DNA of 37,633 nucleotides, taken from positions 1-37,633 of the forward strand of contig CACYCL010000137.1 in assembly GCA_902772905.1 (NCBI GenBank). The letters are read 5' to 3'. Under the pieces are notes generated by a model. The model was not told where the DNA came from and made no database searches. It worked only from the letters and a program-made list of their open reading frames with translations. A program made the translations under genes and the position numbers. Source of the DNA: an uncultured bacterium (lineage in GTDB: Bacteria > Verrucomicrobiota > Kiritimatiellia > RFP12 > UBA1067). This document shows, piece after piece, positions 1 to 8,397 of this stretch; the first letter of the stretch is position 1, and every line of letters begins with the position of its first letter.

Positions 1-1
1 C

Positions 2-175
2 GCGCAGGGAGTCGAGACGAAGGCGGAGATCACGTTCTCCGACCTCCAGAACGTCAAGGCGCAGCTCGCCACGGCGCTCGATCCGGGCGAGTACACGCTG
101 AAGGTCTATACGCGCAGCGGACTGGGTGACCAGTACGGCGTCCACGTCGCGACGCGCAAGGTCATGGTTGCATAA
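2..175 (+). CDS. C-terminal fragment of a protein, possibly an Ig-like (DUF4469-type) tail of an HU-like protein
   Basis: The open frame enters from the left edge and stops at the TAA at 173-175, giving 57 residues with no start in the window. The fragment reads as alternating short beta strands (EITFSDLQNV, EYTLKVYTRSG, VATRKVMVA), consistent with an Ig-like or beta-sandwich domain. The turn 'LDPGEYTLKVYTRSG' followed by a short final strand resembles the C-terminal DUF4469 Ig-like domain found on HU-type DNA-binding proteins of Bacteroidota and PVC bacteria. That assignment is from memory of the family pattern and is weak, because the HU part would lie outside the window. A GC-rich hairpin follows the stop. 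Confidence 0.5.
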   Translation, partial: AQGVETKAEITFSDLQNVKAQLATALDPGEYTLKVYTRSGLGDQYGVHVATRKVMVA

Positions 176-195
176 GCGGCTATGTTCGCGCTTGC

Positions 196-225
196 GCGGC
201 GGCTTTCGGTTGGCTTCCCCGCCGC
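196..225 (+). terminator. Candidate hairpin terminator between the left-edge gene and trpS
   Basis: GCGGCGG at 196-202 pairs perfectly with CCGCCGC at 219-225 around a 16-nt loop. The following bases (TATAACTTTTATG) are only moderately T-rich, so this would be a weak intrinsic terminator. Its place between a stop codon and an independent promoter supports the call. Confidence 0.4.
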
Positions 226-268
226 TATAACTTTTATGCGCAAGGCGTAGCCGTGGATGACGGATTTT

Positions 269-277
269 TGGTATAAT
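269..277 (+). promoter_or_regulatory. Extended -10 promoter of trpS, leaderless
   Basis: TGGTATAAT is a TGn-extended consensus -10 box (hexamer 272-277). Only 8 nt separate it from the ATG at 286, so transcription should start at or next to the A of the start codon. No convincing -35 box lies 17 nt upstream, which is normal for extended -10 promoters. There is no Shine-Dalgarno sequence. Several other genes in the window repeat this layout. Confidence 0.7.
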
Positions 278-285
278 TCGCGCCT

Positions 286-1242
286 ATGAGAATATTGACG
301 GGAATACAGCCCTCTGGCAAGCTCCATTGGGGAAACTATTTTGGCGCAATGAAGTCCATGTTCGACCTTCAGGCGAAGGGCGAGGAGATGTTCATGTTCA
401 TTGCGAACTTCCATGCGATGACGACGGTGCGCGACGGCAAGGCTCTGCGCGAGGCAACGCGGGAACTGGCGCTGGACTATCTTGCCTGTGGGCTTGACCA
501 CGAGAAGTCCGTAATGTATCGTCAGAGCGACGTTCCAGAGGTTCAGGAGCTTGCGTGGTATCTTTCGTGTCTGACGCCGATGGGGCTTCTGGAGCGCTGC
601 CACAGCTACAAGGACAAGATGGCGCATGGATTCGAGGCCACTCACGGGCTCTTCGCATATCCCGTCCTCATGGCCGCCGACATACTCATAATGAATGCCG
701 ACCTCGTGCCTGTCGGCAAGGACCAGAAGCAGCACCTTGAGGTCACGCGTGACCTTGCTCAGAAGTTCAACAACGCTTACGGCGAGATATTCAAGCTTCC
801 AGATGCGTACATACCCGAGTCTGTCTCCACAATCCCCGGAACAGACGGGCAGAAGATGTCGAAGTCGTACCACAACACAATCGAGCTGTTTGACGTGTCA
901 GTGAAGAAGAAGGTGATGGGCATAGTCACCGACTCGCAGCCGATGGAGGCGAAGAAGGAGCCGAACGGCAATTCCATCTACGAGCTATACAAGCTCTTCG
1001 CGACGCCAGACGAGGTTGCCGCGATGGCTGATGCGTTTCGCGCAGGCGGCTATGGCTACGGAACGGCGAAAAAGGAGTTGCTTGCGGCATATCACCGCCT
1101 CTTCGATCCGTTCAAGGCTCGCCGTGACGAACTTGCGAAGGACACCGACAGCCTTGAGGACATTCTCCAGGCAGGTGCCAAGCGCGCGCGCGCCGCTGCT
1201 GCTCCGATAATGGACAAAGTGCGCCACGCAGTCGGCCTTTGA
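286..1242 (+). CDS. trpS: Tryptophan--tRNA ligase
   Basis: This cytoplasmic class Ic aminoacyl-tRNA synthetase charges tRNA-Trp with tryptophan at the cost of ATP. The protein has 318 residues, slightly shorter than the usual 325-340. The N terminus carries the TrpRS signature 'GIQPSGKLHWGN', where HWGN (residues 14-17) is the HIGH-type ATP-binding motif. The second class I signature, KMSKS, is intact at residues 190-194. 'VPVGKDQKQHLEVTRD' in between is also characteristic of the family. The start is fixed by the promoter: the ATG at 286 lies 8 nt after a TATAAT box and has no Shine-Dalgarno sequence, so the message is probably leaderless. The gene stands alone, since nusA downstream has its own consensus promoter. 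Confidence 0.97.
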   Translation: MRILTGIQPSGKLHWGNYFGAMKSMFDLQAKGEEMFMFIANFHAMTTVRDGKALREATRELALDYLACGLDHEKSVMYRQSDVPEVQELAWYLSCLTPMGLLERCHSYKDKMAHGFEATHGLFAYPVLMAADILIMNADLVPVGKDQKQHLEVTRDLAQKFNNAYGEIFKLPDAYIPESVSTIPGTDGQKMSKSYHNTIELFDVSVKKKVMGIVTDSQPMEAKKEPNGNSIYELYKLFATPDEVAAMADAFRAGGYGYGTAKKELLAAYHRLFDPFKARRDELAKDTDSLEDILQAGAKRARAAAAPIMDKVRHAVGL

Positions 1243-1253
1243 GCCGCCCCCTG

Positions 1254-1282
1254 TTGACATTTTCGGAAAAAAAGGGTACTAT
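1254..1282 (+). promoter_or_regulatory. Consensus sigma-70 promoter for the nusA-infB-rbfA operon
   Basis: TTGACA at 1254-1259 and TACTAT at 1277-1282 are separated by exactly 17 nt. This is the only promoter in the window with a perfect -35 hexamer. It begins 12 nt after the trpS stop. Predicted transcription start is about 1289, leaving a leader of roughly 75 nt before nusA. Confidence 0.8.
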
Positions 1283-1296
1283 ACACTGGTTTACGG

Positions 1297-1312
1297 CGAT
1301 CCGGGTGGGTCG
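1297..1312 (+). promoter_or_regulatory. Small stem-loop in the nusA leader
   Basis: CGATCC (1297-1302) can pair with GGGTCG (1307-1312), including one G-U pair, around a GGGT tetraloop. CGATCCG recurs directly at 1311-1317, so two alternative foldings are possible. It lies just inside the predicted nusA transcript. A role in nusA autoregulation is only a guess; no known riboswitch is recognised. Confidence 0.25.
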
Positions 1313-1362
1313 ATCCGAGGGCGAGTTATTGATTTTTGACATAAAAGGCAAGGAGCGAGAAC

Positions 1363-2658
1363 ATGGCGATGAACAGTCAGCTGCTGGCGGTTGTTCAGCA
1401 CATAGAGAGCGAACGTGGTGTAAGCCGCGAGATCGTGCTCACGGCAATTGAACAGGCGATTAGCCAAGCGGCGCGCAGGAACCAAAACGTCACCAATGAC
1501 CTTCGCGTGAGCATCGACCGCAGAGACCTCTCGCTACACGTCTTTGACACGTTGATTGCGTCCGATGAAGAGGTTGGCCCTGGCTTTATCCCACTCAAGA
1601 AGGCCGAGCGGTTCTCGCACGGCAAGGAGATCCACGAGGGCGATCCAGTCGAGATCGAGATGCCTGCCTCCCGCCTCGGCCGTATAGCCGCGCAGACCTC
1701 GCGGCAAATGATAATGCAAAAGATACGCGAGGCCGAGCGCACCAACACGTTCTCCGAGTACAAGGACCGCATCGGCGACATTGTGAGCGGTACGGTTTCC
1801 GCCGTATCTCACCGTGACACCTATGTCACGGTCGGCAAGACAGAGATGATCCTTCCGGCAAAGGAACGCATTCCTACTGAGGACTATCAGGTAGGTGATT
1901 CGATTCGTGCGATTATCAAGCGCGTCGATTCTGATGCGAAGGGGCCGAGCGTCACGCTGAGCCGTGCCGATCCGAAGTTCGTCGAGGCTCTTTTCCGTCT
2001 GGAGGTGAGCGAGATAGCAGACGATGTCGTGGAGATAATGGGCGTGAGCCGCGATCCTGGATATCGTGCGAAAATCGCGGTGAGGACGGCCAATGAGTCT
2101 GTTGATCCCGTGGGAGCATGCGTCGGGCAGCGGGGCAGCCGTGTGCGTGCCATTGTAAACGAGCTTTCTGGCGAGAAGATAGACATCGTGCGTTGGAACG
2201 AGGACATCCGCCAGTACGTCGCCCAGGCTCTTGCGCCGGCGAAGCTTGAGTCCATCGAGGTTGATCCTGCTCAGCCAAACACGGTGCACATCATTGCCGC
2301 GGCAGACCAGTATTCGCTGGCGCTCGGCAAGCGAGGCCAGAACGTTCGCCTGGCCACGAAGCTGACAGGCTGGCACGTGGAGGTCAAGAAGTCGATGGCG
2401 ACGGCTTCGTTCGAGGATCAGAAGGCCGAGGCCATCAAGGAGCTTGCGGAAATGTTCTCTGTGTCCACGGCGGATGCGACCAAGATGGCTGACGCTGGCT
2501 ACCTCTCGGTTGACGTGATTGCCGATGCGGACGAGGCGAGCTTTATTGCGCAGTCTGGACTTGACGAGGTTACGGCCAAGGGTGTATATGCGGCGGCGAA
2601 GGCCGTTGCGGAGCTTACGGGCGGTTCGACTGAAAGCGAAGCGACTGGAGAAGAATGA
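1363..2658 (+). CDS. nusA: Transcription termination/antitermination factor NusA
   Basis: NusA binds RNA polymerase and nascent RNA and modulates pausing, termination and antitermination. The 431-residue protein has the expected order: N-terminal polymerase-binding domain (about 1-130), an S1 domain (about 137-200, starting 'GDIVSGTVSAV'), then KH1 with its loop GQRG at 255-258 and KH2 with GKRG at 322-325. A helical region after residue 350 resembles a single acidic-repeat/helix-hairpin-helix unit rather than the two found in E. coli. The ATG at 1363 is preceded by AAGGAG at 1350-1355 with 7-nt spacing, which decides the start. It is the first gene of the run and overlaps infB by 4 nt (ATGA). 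No rimP lies upstream and no ylxR separates it from infB, unlike many bacteria. Confidence 0.96.
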   Translation: MAMNSQLLAVVQHIESERGVSREIVLTAIEQAISQAARRNQNVTNDLRVSIDRRDLSLHVFDTLIASDEEVGPGFIPLKKAERFSHGKEIHEGDPVEIEMPASRLGRIAAQTSRQMIMQKIREAERTNTFSEYKDRIGDIVSGTVSAVSHRDTYVTVGKTEMILPAKERIPTEDYQVGDSIRAIIKRVDSDAKGPSVTLSRADPKFVEALFRLEVSEIADDVVEIMGVSRDPGYRAKIAVRTANESVDPVGACVGQRGSRVRAIVNELSGEKIDIVRWNEDIRQYVAQALAPAKLESIEVDPAQPNTVHIIAAADQYSLALGKRGQNVRLATKLTGWHVEVKKSMATASFEDQKAEAIKELAEMFSVSTADATKMADAGYLSVDVIADADEASFIAQSGLDEVTAKGVYAAAKAVAELTGGSTESEATGEE

Positions 2659-5156
2659 GAGTCTTTGAGATAGCGAGGGAGATCGGCGTGAGCAGCGCCG
2701 ACGTTGTAAAGGCCGCCGAATCGGTTGGCATAGATGCCACCAACGCCATATCCGCCATTTGCGGTGATGATGCCAACCGCCTGCGCGCCGCGTTCGCCGG
2801 TGCGGACAGGGCTGCGCTTGAGGCTCGCCGAGCGGCGAAGGCGAAGATGGCCTCTGAAATGAACGCGGCGTTTTTTGTCGAGCAGAATGCCAAGCTTGCC
2901 GAGCATCAGCGCATTGCGAAGGAAATGGCAAAGGTGCGTCCTGCGCAGAAAGTGGTTCAGAAGCCTGTTGCAGCGTCCGCCGAGCCCACGAAGAATACGG
3001 CGGCTGCACCTGCTGCGGTTTCTGTGGCGGTGTCAAGCGGAAAGGAGGCGCAGACGAACGCCGCGCCGAAGATTCGCATGGCACCGGGGCACAAGCCGAA
3101 ACCGCTGCCTACGATATCCGCAGCCTCCACAGGCTTGACAGCAAAGGGCTTCAAGCCCATCCAACACGCTCGTCCTGTTGCTACCATATCTATTTCCGTC
3201 GCGGCGCCGCCCAAGCCGAAGCCGCCGAAGCCGGTTGCGTATGACGACGACGACGACCGCGGCAATCGCAAGGGCAAGAAAGATCGTGAGGGGCAGAAGA
3301 GCTTCGACAAGCGCGCGCAGCGCATTGCGCCGCCTGCGCCGCCGCCTAGCGGCCGCATCTCGGTCAACGAGGAGTCGCGTGAGATATCGATTCGCGGCGC
3401 CGTGATCGTGAAGGATCTTGCGGCAAAGCTGAACATAAAGCCGAATCGTCTCATCGCCGACTTGATGGGACTCAAGATCTTGGCGTCGATCAACCAGCGC
3501 GTCGAGCCTGACATTGCGACGAAGGTAGCAGAGAAGTACGGTTTCAAGGTTACGATCGAGCATGCCCGCGACAAGGCCACCGCAAAGCCTGTTCTGAAGG
3601 CCATTGACGCGGACGACATGATTCCGGACGATCCGCCGGAGACGCTTAAGCCCCGGCCGCCGGTAGTTACGTTCCTCGGCCACGTCGACCATGGCAAGAC
3701 GACGCTCATGGATTGGATCCGCAAGGAGCATGTTGCAGCCGGCGAGGCGGGCGGCATCACCCAGCAGATCAGTGCGTATCAGGTTGAGGTCGCTGGTCGA
3801 AAAATCACGTTCCTTGACACTCCTGGCCATGCCGCGTTCAGCGCGATGCGTGCGCGCGGTGCGCAGATCACAGACATTGCGGTTCTCATTATCGCCGCTG
3901 ACGACGGCATTATGCCGCAGACCGAGGAGTGCATAAAGGTTGCGCGGCAGACTGGCGTGCAGGTCATGGTGGCCATTACGAAGTGCGACAAGCCCACGGC
4001 CAACGTTGACCGCGTGAAGCAGCAGCTCCAGAAGGCTGGGCTCACGCCAGAGGACTGGGGCGGCGACATAATATGCTGCCCGGTGTCTGGCTTGACCGGC
4101 GAGGGCGTGGATTCGCTGCTGGAGAACATTCTTGTGCAGGCCGAGGTGCTTGAGCTGCAGGCTAATCCGAACCGCCGTGCGAATGGCTACGTGATCGAGT
4201 CCGAGCTGCAGCAGGGGCTTGGTCCATGTGCAACGCTTCTCGTCTCGGGCGGTACGCTCAAGGTAGGCGATGCGATTCTCATAGGCGAGCATTTCGGAAA
4301 GGTTCGCGCACTCATTGACGACCACGGTCGCCGCATACGCGAGGCAACTCCGGCGACTCCTGTCAAGTGCACTGGGCTTTCGGGCGTACCTGAAGCCGGC
4401 AGCGAGTTCCGCGTCATGCTTGACGAGAAGCGCGCGCGCGCACTTGCCGAGCAGACGGCGCAGGAGCGCAAGATCAGCGAGCTTGCCACGTCCAAGGCAG
4501 CCACGTTTGATTCGCTGATGAGCGCGATGGCGGCTGAGGGTCGCCGCGAACTCAATGTGATTGTCAAGTCTGACACGCAAGGCTCTCTTGAGGCGATTGT
4601 GCAGGCGCTTCAGGAGATCAAGAGCGAAAAGGTCGCCTTAAACATTATCGGCACCGGCACTGGAAACGTTTCGCTGACCGACGTCAAGTCCGCTGCGGCT
4701 GGAAAGGCTGTTGTTGTCGGATTTGACATCGGCAACGACGCCGGCGTTCAGAGCCAGGCGCGCCATGACGGCGTTAGAATCAACTCGTTCCGCATCATCT
4801 ACGAGCTAATCGACCACGTCAAGAACTGCATGCTCGACATGCTGCCGCCAGAGTACAAGGAGGTAGTCCTCGGACATGCCGAGGTCAAGGCCATATACGA
4901 CATCGGCAAGCTTGGCAAAATTGCCGGCTCCCAGATGCTCGATGGCAAGCTTGTCGCGAAGGAGAGATTCCGCATCAAGCGCGCGAAGTCCCAGATATGG
5001 GACGGCAAGGTGCAGACGTTGCGTCACTTCAAGGACGAGGTGAAGGAAGTTACAGGTCAACAGGAGTGCGGTGTTTGCTTCGCAGGCTACGAAGACTTCC
5101 AGGTTGGCGACACAATAGAGTGCTACATGCTTGAGGAGCTGCCGAGGAGTCTCTGA
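2655..5156 (+). CDS. infB: Translation initiation factor IF-2
   Basis: IF-2 is the GTPase that places initiator tRNA on the ribosome. The 833-residue protein begins with an IF2_N-type domain (1-50), then an Ala/Pro/Lys-rich, low-complexity linker (about 95-235) with an acidic DDDDD patch near 197-201. A second IF2_N-like domain follows (about 245-300), then the GTPase core. G1 is GHVDHGKT (342-349), G2 includes T369 and G3 is DTPGH (388-392). The C-terminal beta-barrel and tRNA-binding domains follow. The G4 motif reads TKCD (442-445) instead of the usual NKCD/NKxD, an unusual change at the guanine-specificity position. The start overlaps the nusA stop by 4 nt and GGAG lies 5 nt upstream; the stop overlaps the rbfA start by one base (TGATG), indicating translational coupling. 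Confidence 0.97.
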   Translation: MRVFEIAREIGVSSADVVKAAESVGIDATNAISAICGDDANRLRAAFAGADRAALEARRAAKAKMASEMNAAFFVEQNAKLAEHQRIAKEMAKVRPAQKVVQKPVAASAEPTKNTAAAPAAVSVAVSSGKEAQTNAAPKIRMAPGHKPKPLPTISAASTGLTAKGFKPIQHARPVATISISVAAPPKPKPPKPVAYDDDDDRGNRKGKKDREGQKSFDKRAQRIAPPAPPPSGRISVNEESREISIRGAVIVKDLAAKLNIKPNRLIADLMGLKILASINQRVEPDIATKVAEKYGFKVTIEHARDKATAKPVLKAIDADDMIPDDPPETLKPRPPVVTFLGHVDHGKTTLMDWIRKEHVAAGEAGGITQQISAYQVEVAGRKITFLDTPGHAAFSAMRARGAQITDIAVLIIAADDGIMPQTEECIKVARQTGVQVMVAITKCDKPTANVDRVKQQLQKAGLTPEDWGGDIICCPVSGLTGEGVDSLLENILVQAEVLELQANPNRRANGYVIESELQQGLGPCATLLVSGGTLKVGDAILIGEHFGKVRALIDDHGRRIREATPATPVKCTGLSGVPEAGSEFRVMLDEKRARALAEQTAQERKISELATSKAATFDSLMSAMAAEGRRELNVIVKSDTQGSLEAIVQALQEIKSEKVALNIIGTGTGNVSLTDVKSAAAGKAVVVGFDIGNDAGVQSQARHDGVRINSFRIIYELIDHVKNCMLDMLPPEYKEVVLGHAEVKAIYDIGKLGKIAGSQMLDGKLVAKERFRIKRAKSQIWDGKVQTLRHFKDEVKEVTGQQECGVCFAGYEDFQVGDTIECYMLEELPRSL

Positions 5157-5506
5157 TGTCTGTAGATCGTCTTGAGCGCATAAATTCGCTGCTGAAACGC
5201 GTAATCGCTGAGAGCATGTTCTCAGTGATGCAGGGCGACACTGTTGCGCCAGGTCTCATCACCGTTACGGGCGTGGCGTGTGGGAAGGATCTGCGCGACG
5301 CCACGGTAAGGGTGTCTGTCTTCGGCGACGAGACACTCAAGGAGACTGCTTTGCACCACTTGGCCCACAATGCGCGCAAGTTCCAGGCGATCATAAACCG
5401 CGAGGTGAAGATGAAGTTCACCCCGCGGCTTACCTTCCAGCTCGACCGCTCGCTAGAACGGGGCGACGAGGTGCTGGCCATACTCGACAGATTGCCGCAG
5501 TCCTGA
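5156..5506 (+). CDS. rbfA: Ribosome-binding factor A
   Basis: RbfA is a small KH-fold factor needed for late 30S subunit maturation and 16S rRNA 5'-end processing. The 116-residue length is typical. The N terminus 'DRLERINSLLKRVIAE' is the first RbfA helix; the middle shows 'GLITVTGVACGKDLRDATV' and the end 'RGDEVLAILDRLPQS', in the place where the family usually carries its closing xxRxDxILxxL-like pattern. The start ATG overlaps the infB stop by one base. The next gene is a glycosyltransferase, whereas truB/ribF follow rbfA in many bacteria. Confidence 0.93.
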   Translation: MSVDRLERINSLLKRVIAESMFSVMQGDTVAPGLITVTGVACGKDLRDATVRVSVFGDETLKETALHHLAHNARKFQAIINREVKMKFTPRLTFQLDRSLERGDEVLAILDRLPQS

Positions 5507-5517
5507 CGTGTCTAGCA

Positions 5518-6597
5518 ATGGTTGTCTGGATACAGAACCCGTTCGACAACCTTCAAGGCGAGGGCTTCCGCAAGATGCGCTACGCGCTTATGGCCGATGC
5601 TTTCGTCCGCGCTGGTCATCGTGTAGTCATCTGGACCAGCGATTTTTCCCATGCAACGAAGTGCAGTCGGACGTTGCGCCGCACGTCTGATTCGTCGTCG
5701 AGTTGCATGTCCATTCAAATGGTGCGCACGATTCCGTATGCACGCAATGTCTCGCTGCGTCGCGTCGTCAGCCACATTGCATACGCAAGGCAATGGGAGA
5801 GAGATGCCGCAGGCGTTGTTGCCGACGGGCTTGCTCGTCCGTCGCTCATTGTCTCGTCGCTGCCAACTATCTCTGCCGCCGCAGCCGCCATTCGCATTGC
5901 TAGGCGATTCGGAGCGTCCGTTGCGGTCGATGTGCAGGACGCATGGCCGGAGACGTTCGAGCGCATTTTGCCGCGCTGGACCCTTTCGCCGCTCAGGAAA
6001 ATGGCACAACGAGTCTTTCGCGAGGCCGACATTGTTACTGGCGTATGCTCACGCTATCGTGAACTTGCCAATAGATCCGACTACGTAATGGCGTATCTCG
6101 GCATAGAACTTGGTCCGCGTCCCGCGCTGCCGTGCAGCAACGGTCCGCGCCGGCGCATTGCGTATGTCGGCGGACTCGGATGCTCATACGATCTAAAAAC
6201 CGTGCGCAGAGCCGCCGAAATGCTCGACATGGAACTGGCGGTTGCAGGGGGGAAGAACTATCTTGGGCAAGCTGAGCTAGAGTCGTTTCTTTCCGGATGC
6301 GATGTCGGCGTGGTTCCAATGTCGGCGGACAGCTGGGTTGGCCTTCCCAACAAGCTCTTCGACTACGCAAAAGCTGGTCTTCCAATTGTAAGTTCGCTTG
6401 GCGGTGAGTCTGCGGAGTTGATCGCCAAATACGCATGCGGTGCAACATACAAAGTCGGAGACGTGGATTCATTGTCAAATGCCATCCGCAGTGCGCTTGC
6501 TTGCGAGGCTGGCGCGTCGCGGCGCATGTGCGAAGCGGAGTTTGACGCAACACGGATATATGACTCGTATGTGCGAACATTGGAATCACGCATATAG
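5518..6597 (+). CDS. GT-B fold glycosyltransferase, GT4-like
   Basis: This is probably a glycosyltransferase using a nucleotide sugar to extend an envelope glycan; donor and acceptor cannot be read from the sequence. The protein has 359 residues. The N-terminal half holds a Rossmann-like acceptor domain (WIQNPFDNLQGEGFRKMRYA, then 'FVRAGHRVVIWTSDF'). The C-terminal half has the donor-site pattern of GT4 enzymes: 'IAYVGGLGCSYDLKT', 'GCDVGVVPMSADSW' and, from residue 276, 'LPNKLFDYAKAGLPIVSS'. The open frame extends upstream into rbfA, but the homology and the 11-nt gap after rbfA favour the ATG at 5518. No clear Shine-Dalgarno sequence is visible, so translation may be coupled to rbfA. Confidence 0.8.
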   Translation: MVVWIQNPFDNLQGEGFRKMRYALMADAFVRAGHRVVIWTSDFSHATKCSRTLRRTSDSSSSCMSIQMVRTIPYARNVSLRRVVSHIAYARQWERDAAGVVADGLARPSLIVSSLPTISAAAAAIRIARRFGASVAVDVQDAWPETFERILPRWTLSPLRKMAQRVFREADIVTGVCSRYRELANRSDYVMAYLGIELGPRPALPCSNGPRRRIAYVGGLGCSYDLKTVRRAAEMLDMELAVAGGKNYLGQAELESFLSGCDVGVVPMSADSWVGLPNKLFDYAKAGLPIVSSLGGESAELIAKYACGATYKVGDVDSLSNAIRSALACEAGASRRMCEAEFDATRIYDSYVRTLESRI

Positions 6598-6648
6598 GCC
6601 TACAGTGACGAAATGGCTTTGTGCACGGGCAAGAAAGAGATGGATTTC

Positions 6649-7671
6649 ATGGCGATGATGCGTACGGTCATACTGGCGGCGGGGGACTTCCCGCGGAAAG
6701 GTGGCGAGCCGTACAGGCTCCTTGCCTCGGCGCGTTTCGTTGTTGCCTGCGACAGCGCGGCGGACGCATACCGCCGTGAGTTCGGTCGCTGGCCCGATGC
6801 AATCGTGGGCGACTTAGATAGCGTATCCATCGCCGCGCATGGTCGTGCCGTGCGCATTTCGGATCAGTCCACGAACGACCTCTCCAAGGCGATTGCGTGG
6901 TGTCATGGGCATGATTGTGGCGATCTGGTGATTCTTGGCGCTACGGGGAAGCGCGAGGACCACACGATCGGCAATGTGTTTCGCGCCCTGGATGCTGGTG
7001 TTCGAGTGGTCACTGAGTTTGGCGAATTCCTTCCTGTGCGTGGTACTCTCAAGTTTAGAACGTGGAAAGGCGCGGGCGTGTCTGTATTTGTGATGGATCC
7101 GCTTGCGAAGATGTCGTCGCGTGGGCTCAAGTGGAAGCTTGATGGTGTGCGCTTCGCAAACGCTTGGTGCGCAACGCTGAACCGTGCGTCGTCAGAAAAT
7201 GTCGCTGTCACCAGTGACCGCGCCGCTTTTGTTTACGTAGAGCGAAATCCAAATGCCACGCGCGCCGCTGTGTCGCTAGGATCAAATCTCGGCAACCGCG
7301 CGGCGAACCTGAAAATGGCGCTTGCGGCGCTTTCGCGCCTTCCGCAGACGCGTATCCTTGATGCAAGCTCTGTAGTCGAAACCAATCCGGTTGGAGTTCC
7401 GTGCGAATTCGCCTCGCTGAAGTTTCTCAATCAGGCGGCTCTGTTTGAGACGGAATTAGATGCTTGGGAGTTCTCGCGGGCCATGCATGGCATCGAGGAC
7501 AGGATGGGGCGTGTTCGCACCGTTCGCAACGGCCCTCGCGTGATAGATATTGATCTAATCGACTTTGGAGGACGGAAGATGAAGACGAGCGAGTTGACGT
7601 TGCCGCACCCGAGAGCGGCGAGACGCGATTTCGTAATGCGTCCGTTGCGTGAACTGGGGGTGGAGCTTTGA
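6649..7671 (+). CDS. Bifunctional thiamine pyrophosphokinase / HPPK fusion
   Basis: Two complete cytoplasmic pyrophosphokinases are joined in one 340-residue chain. Residues 1 to about 195 are thiamine pyrophosphokinase (thiamine to thiamine diphosphate): CDSAAD (34-39), GDLDS (54-58), DQSTND (72-77) and 'GATGKREDHTIGN' are its metal-, ATP- and thiamine-site motifs. Residues about 204-340 are 6-hydroxymethyl-7,8-dihydropterin pyrophosphokinase (FolK, folate pathway): 'AVSLGSNLGNRAANL', 'ETNPVG' and 'RNGPRVIDIDLI' with the catalytic Asp pair at 300/302. Both enzymes move the beta-gamma pyrophosphate of ATP to an alcohol. I chose the ATG at 6649, 8 nt after AAAGAGA; in-frame ATGs at 6613, 6640, 6655 and 6658 are alternatives. 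The stop overlaps the murI start. Confidence 0.9.
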   Translation: MAMMRTVILAAGDFPRKGGEPYRLLASARFVVACDSAADAYRREFGRWPDAIVGDLDSVSIAAHGRAVRISDQSTNDLSKAIAWCHGHDCGDLVILGATGKREDHTIGNVFRALDAGVRVVTEFGEFLPVRGTLKFRTWKGAGVSVFVMDPLAKMSSRGLKWKLDGVRFANAWCATLNRASSENVAVTSDRAAFVYVERNPNATRAAVSLGSNLGNRAANLKMALAALSRLPQTRILDASSVVETNPVGVPCEFASLKFLNQAALFETELDAWEFSRAMHGIEDRMGRVRTVRNGPRVIDIDLIDFGGRKMKTSELTLPHPRAARRDFVMRPLRELGVEL

Positions 7672-8381
7672 AGGTCGGTTTTTTTGACAGCGGCATCGGT
7701 GGCACGTGCATACTTAATGCCTTCAAGAAGCTATGTCCAGACGTCGAAACCGAATACATCGCCGATAGCGCCCATTGTCCGTACGGCAACCGTCCGCAGG
7801 ACGAGATAGTCCGTCTTTCAGATGCCAATGTGCGCAAACTGTTGGGCAGGGGCTGCGGCATGGTAGTTGTTGCGTGCAACACTGCGACGGCTGCGGCGAT
7901 AGACTATCTCAGGGCGCATTATCCAGACGTGCCGTTCGTTGGGATAGAGCCTGCGCTCAAGCCTGCCGCGCTCCGTTCCAAGACGGGAGTTGTTGGTGTT
8001 CTTGCCACGGCTGGAACTTTTGGTGGGCGGCTATACAACGAGACGAAGGCGAAGTTCGCGAGAAACGTGACGGTGCTGGCCGTTGTGGCAGATGAGTTCG
8101 TCACGGAAGTCGAGCGATTGCATGGTGCGCCGATAGAAGAATTGGAGCGAAACGAATACGCGCGCGTTGAGAAGCTTGTGCGTGCCAAGGTGGAGCCGCT
8201 TCTCAAGGCTGGCGCCGACAAGATTGTGTTGGGCTGTACGCACTTCCCGCATCTCAAGCCTGTAATCGAGAAGGTGTGCAATGGGCGGGCCGAGGTGCTG
8301 GATCCTTCGATGGCCGTAGCACGTCAGGCGAAGCGTATGATGGAAGTGGCCGAGCGTGTGAAACTAGATACAAATGCATGA
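7668..8381 (+). CDS. murI: Glutamate racemase
   Basis: MurI makes D-glutamate from L-glutamate for the peptidoglycan stem peptide. The 237-residue protein is a little short (260-270 is common). It has 'FDSGIGG' at the N terminus with the first catalytic-site Asp/Ser, 'ACNTAT' with the first catalytic Cys, and 'GCTHFPHL' with the second catalytic Cys and His. 'YGNRPQDEI' corresponds to the substrate-binding Y-G segment. The start is a TTG at 7668 overlapping the TGA of the preceding gene (TTGA), with GGAG 2-5 nt upstream; the homology begins exactly there (KVGFFDSG). The 16-nt gap to the next gene suggests cotranscription with the TonB receptor. Confidence 0.93.
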   Translation: MKVGFFDSGIGGTCILNAFKKLCPDVETEYIADSAHCPYGNRPQDEIVRLSDANVRKLLGRGCGMVVVACNTATAAAIDYLRAHYPDVPFVGIEPALKPAALRSKTGVVGVLATAGTFGGRLYNETKAKFARNVTVLAVVADEFVTEVERLHGAPIEELERNEYARVEKLVRAKVEPLLKAGADKIVLGCTHFPHLKPVIEKVCNGRAEVLDPSMAVARQAKRMMEVAERVKLDTNA

Positions 8382-8397
8382 AAGGAAAAGAGGACTT

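Noticed and set aside
1534-3084. Long - strand ORF of 516 codons opposite nusA and infB
   Set aside because: It lies across two confidently identified genes and reads as low-complexity Arg/Ser/Leu sequence without motifs.
2930-3360. Possible repeat or foreign segment in infB (Ala/Pro/Lys-rich, acidic run)
   Set aside because: Low-complexity linkers between the N-terminal domains and the GTPase core are normal for IF-2, and the frame is continuous.
5278-5517. N-terminal extension of the glycosyltransferase into rbfA
   Set aside because: The extra residues come from a shifted frame of rbfA. The family homology starts at the ATG at 5518.
8382-8397. Cobalamin riboswitch ahead of the TonB receptor
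   Set aside because: Only 16 nt separate murI from the receptor, and no adenosylcobalamin-box sequence is seen in the upstream region.
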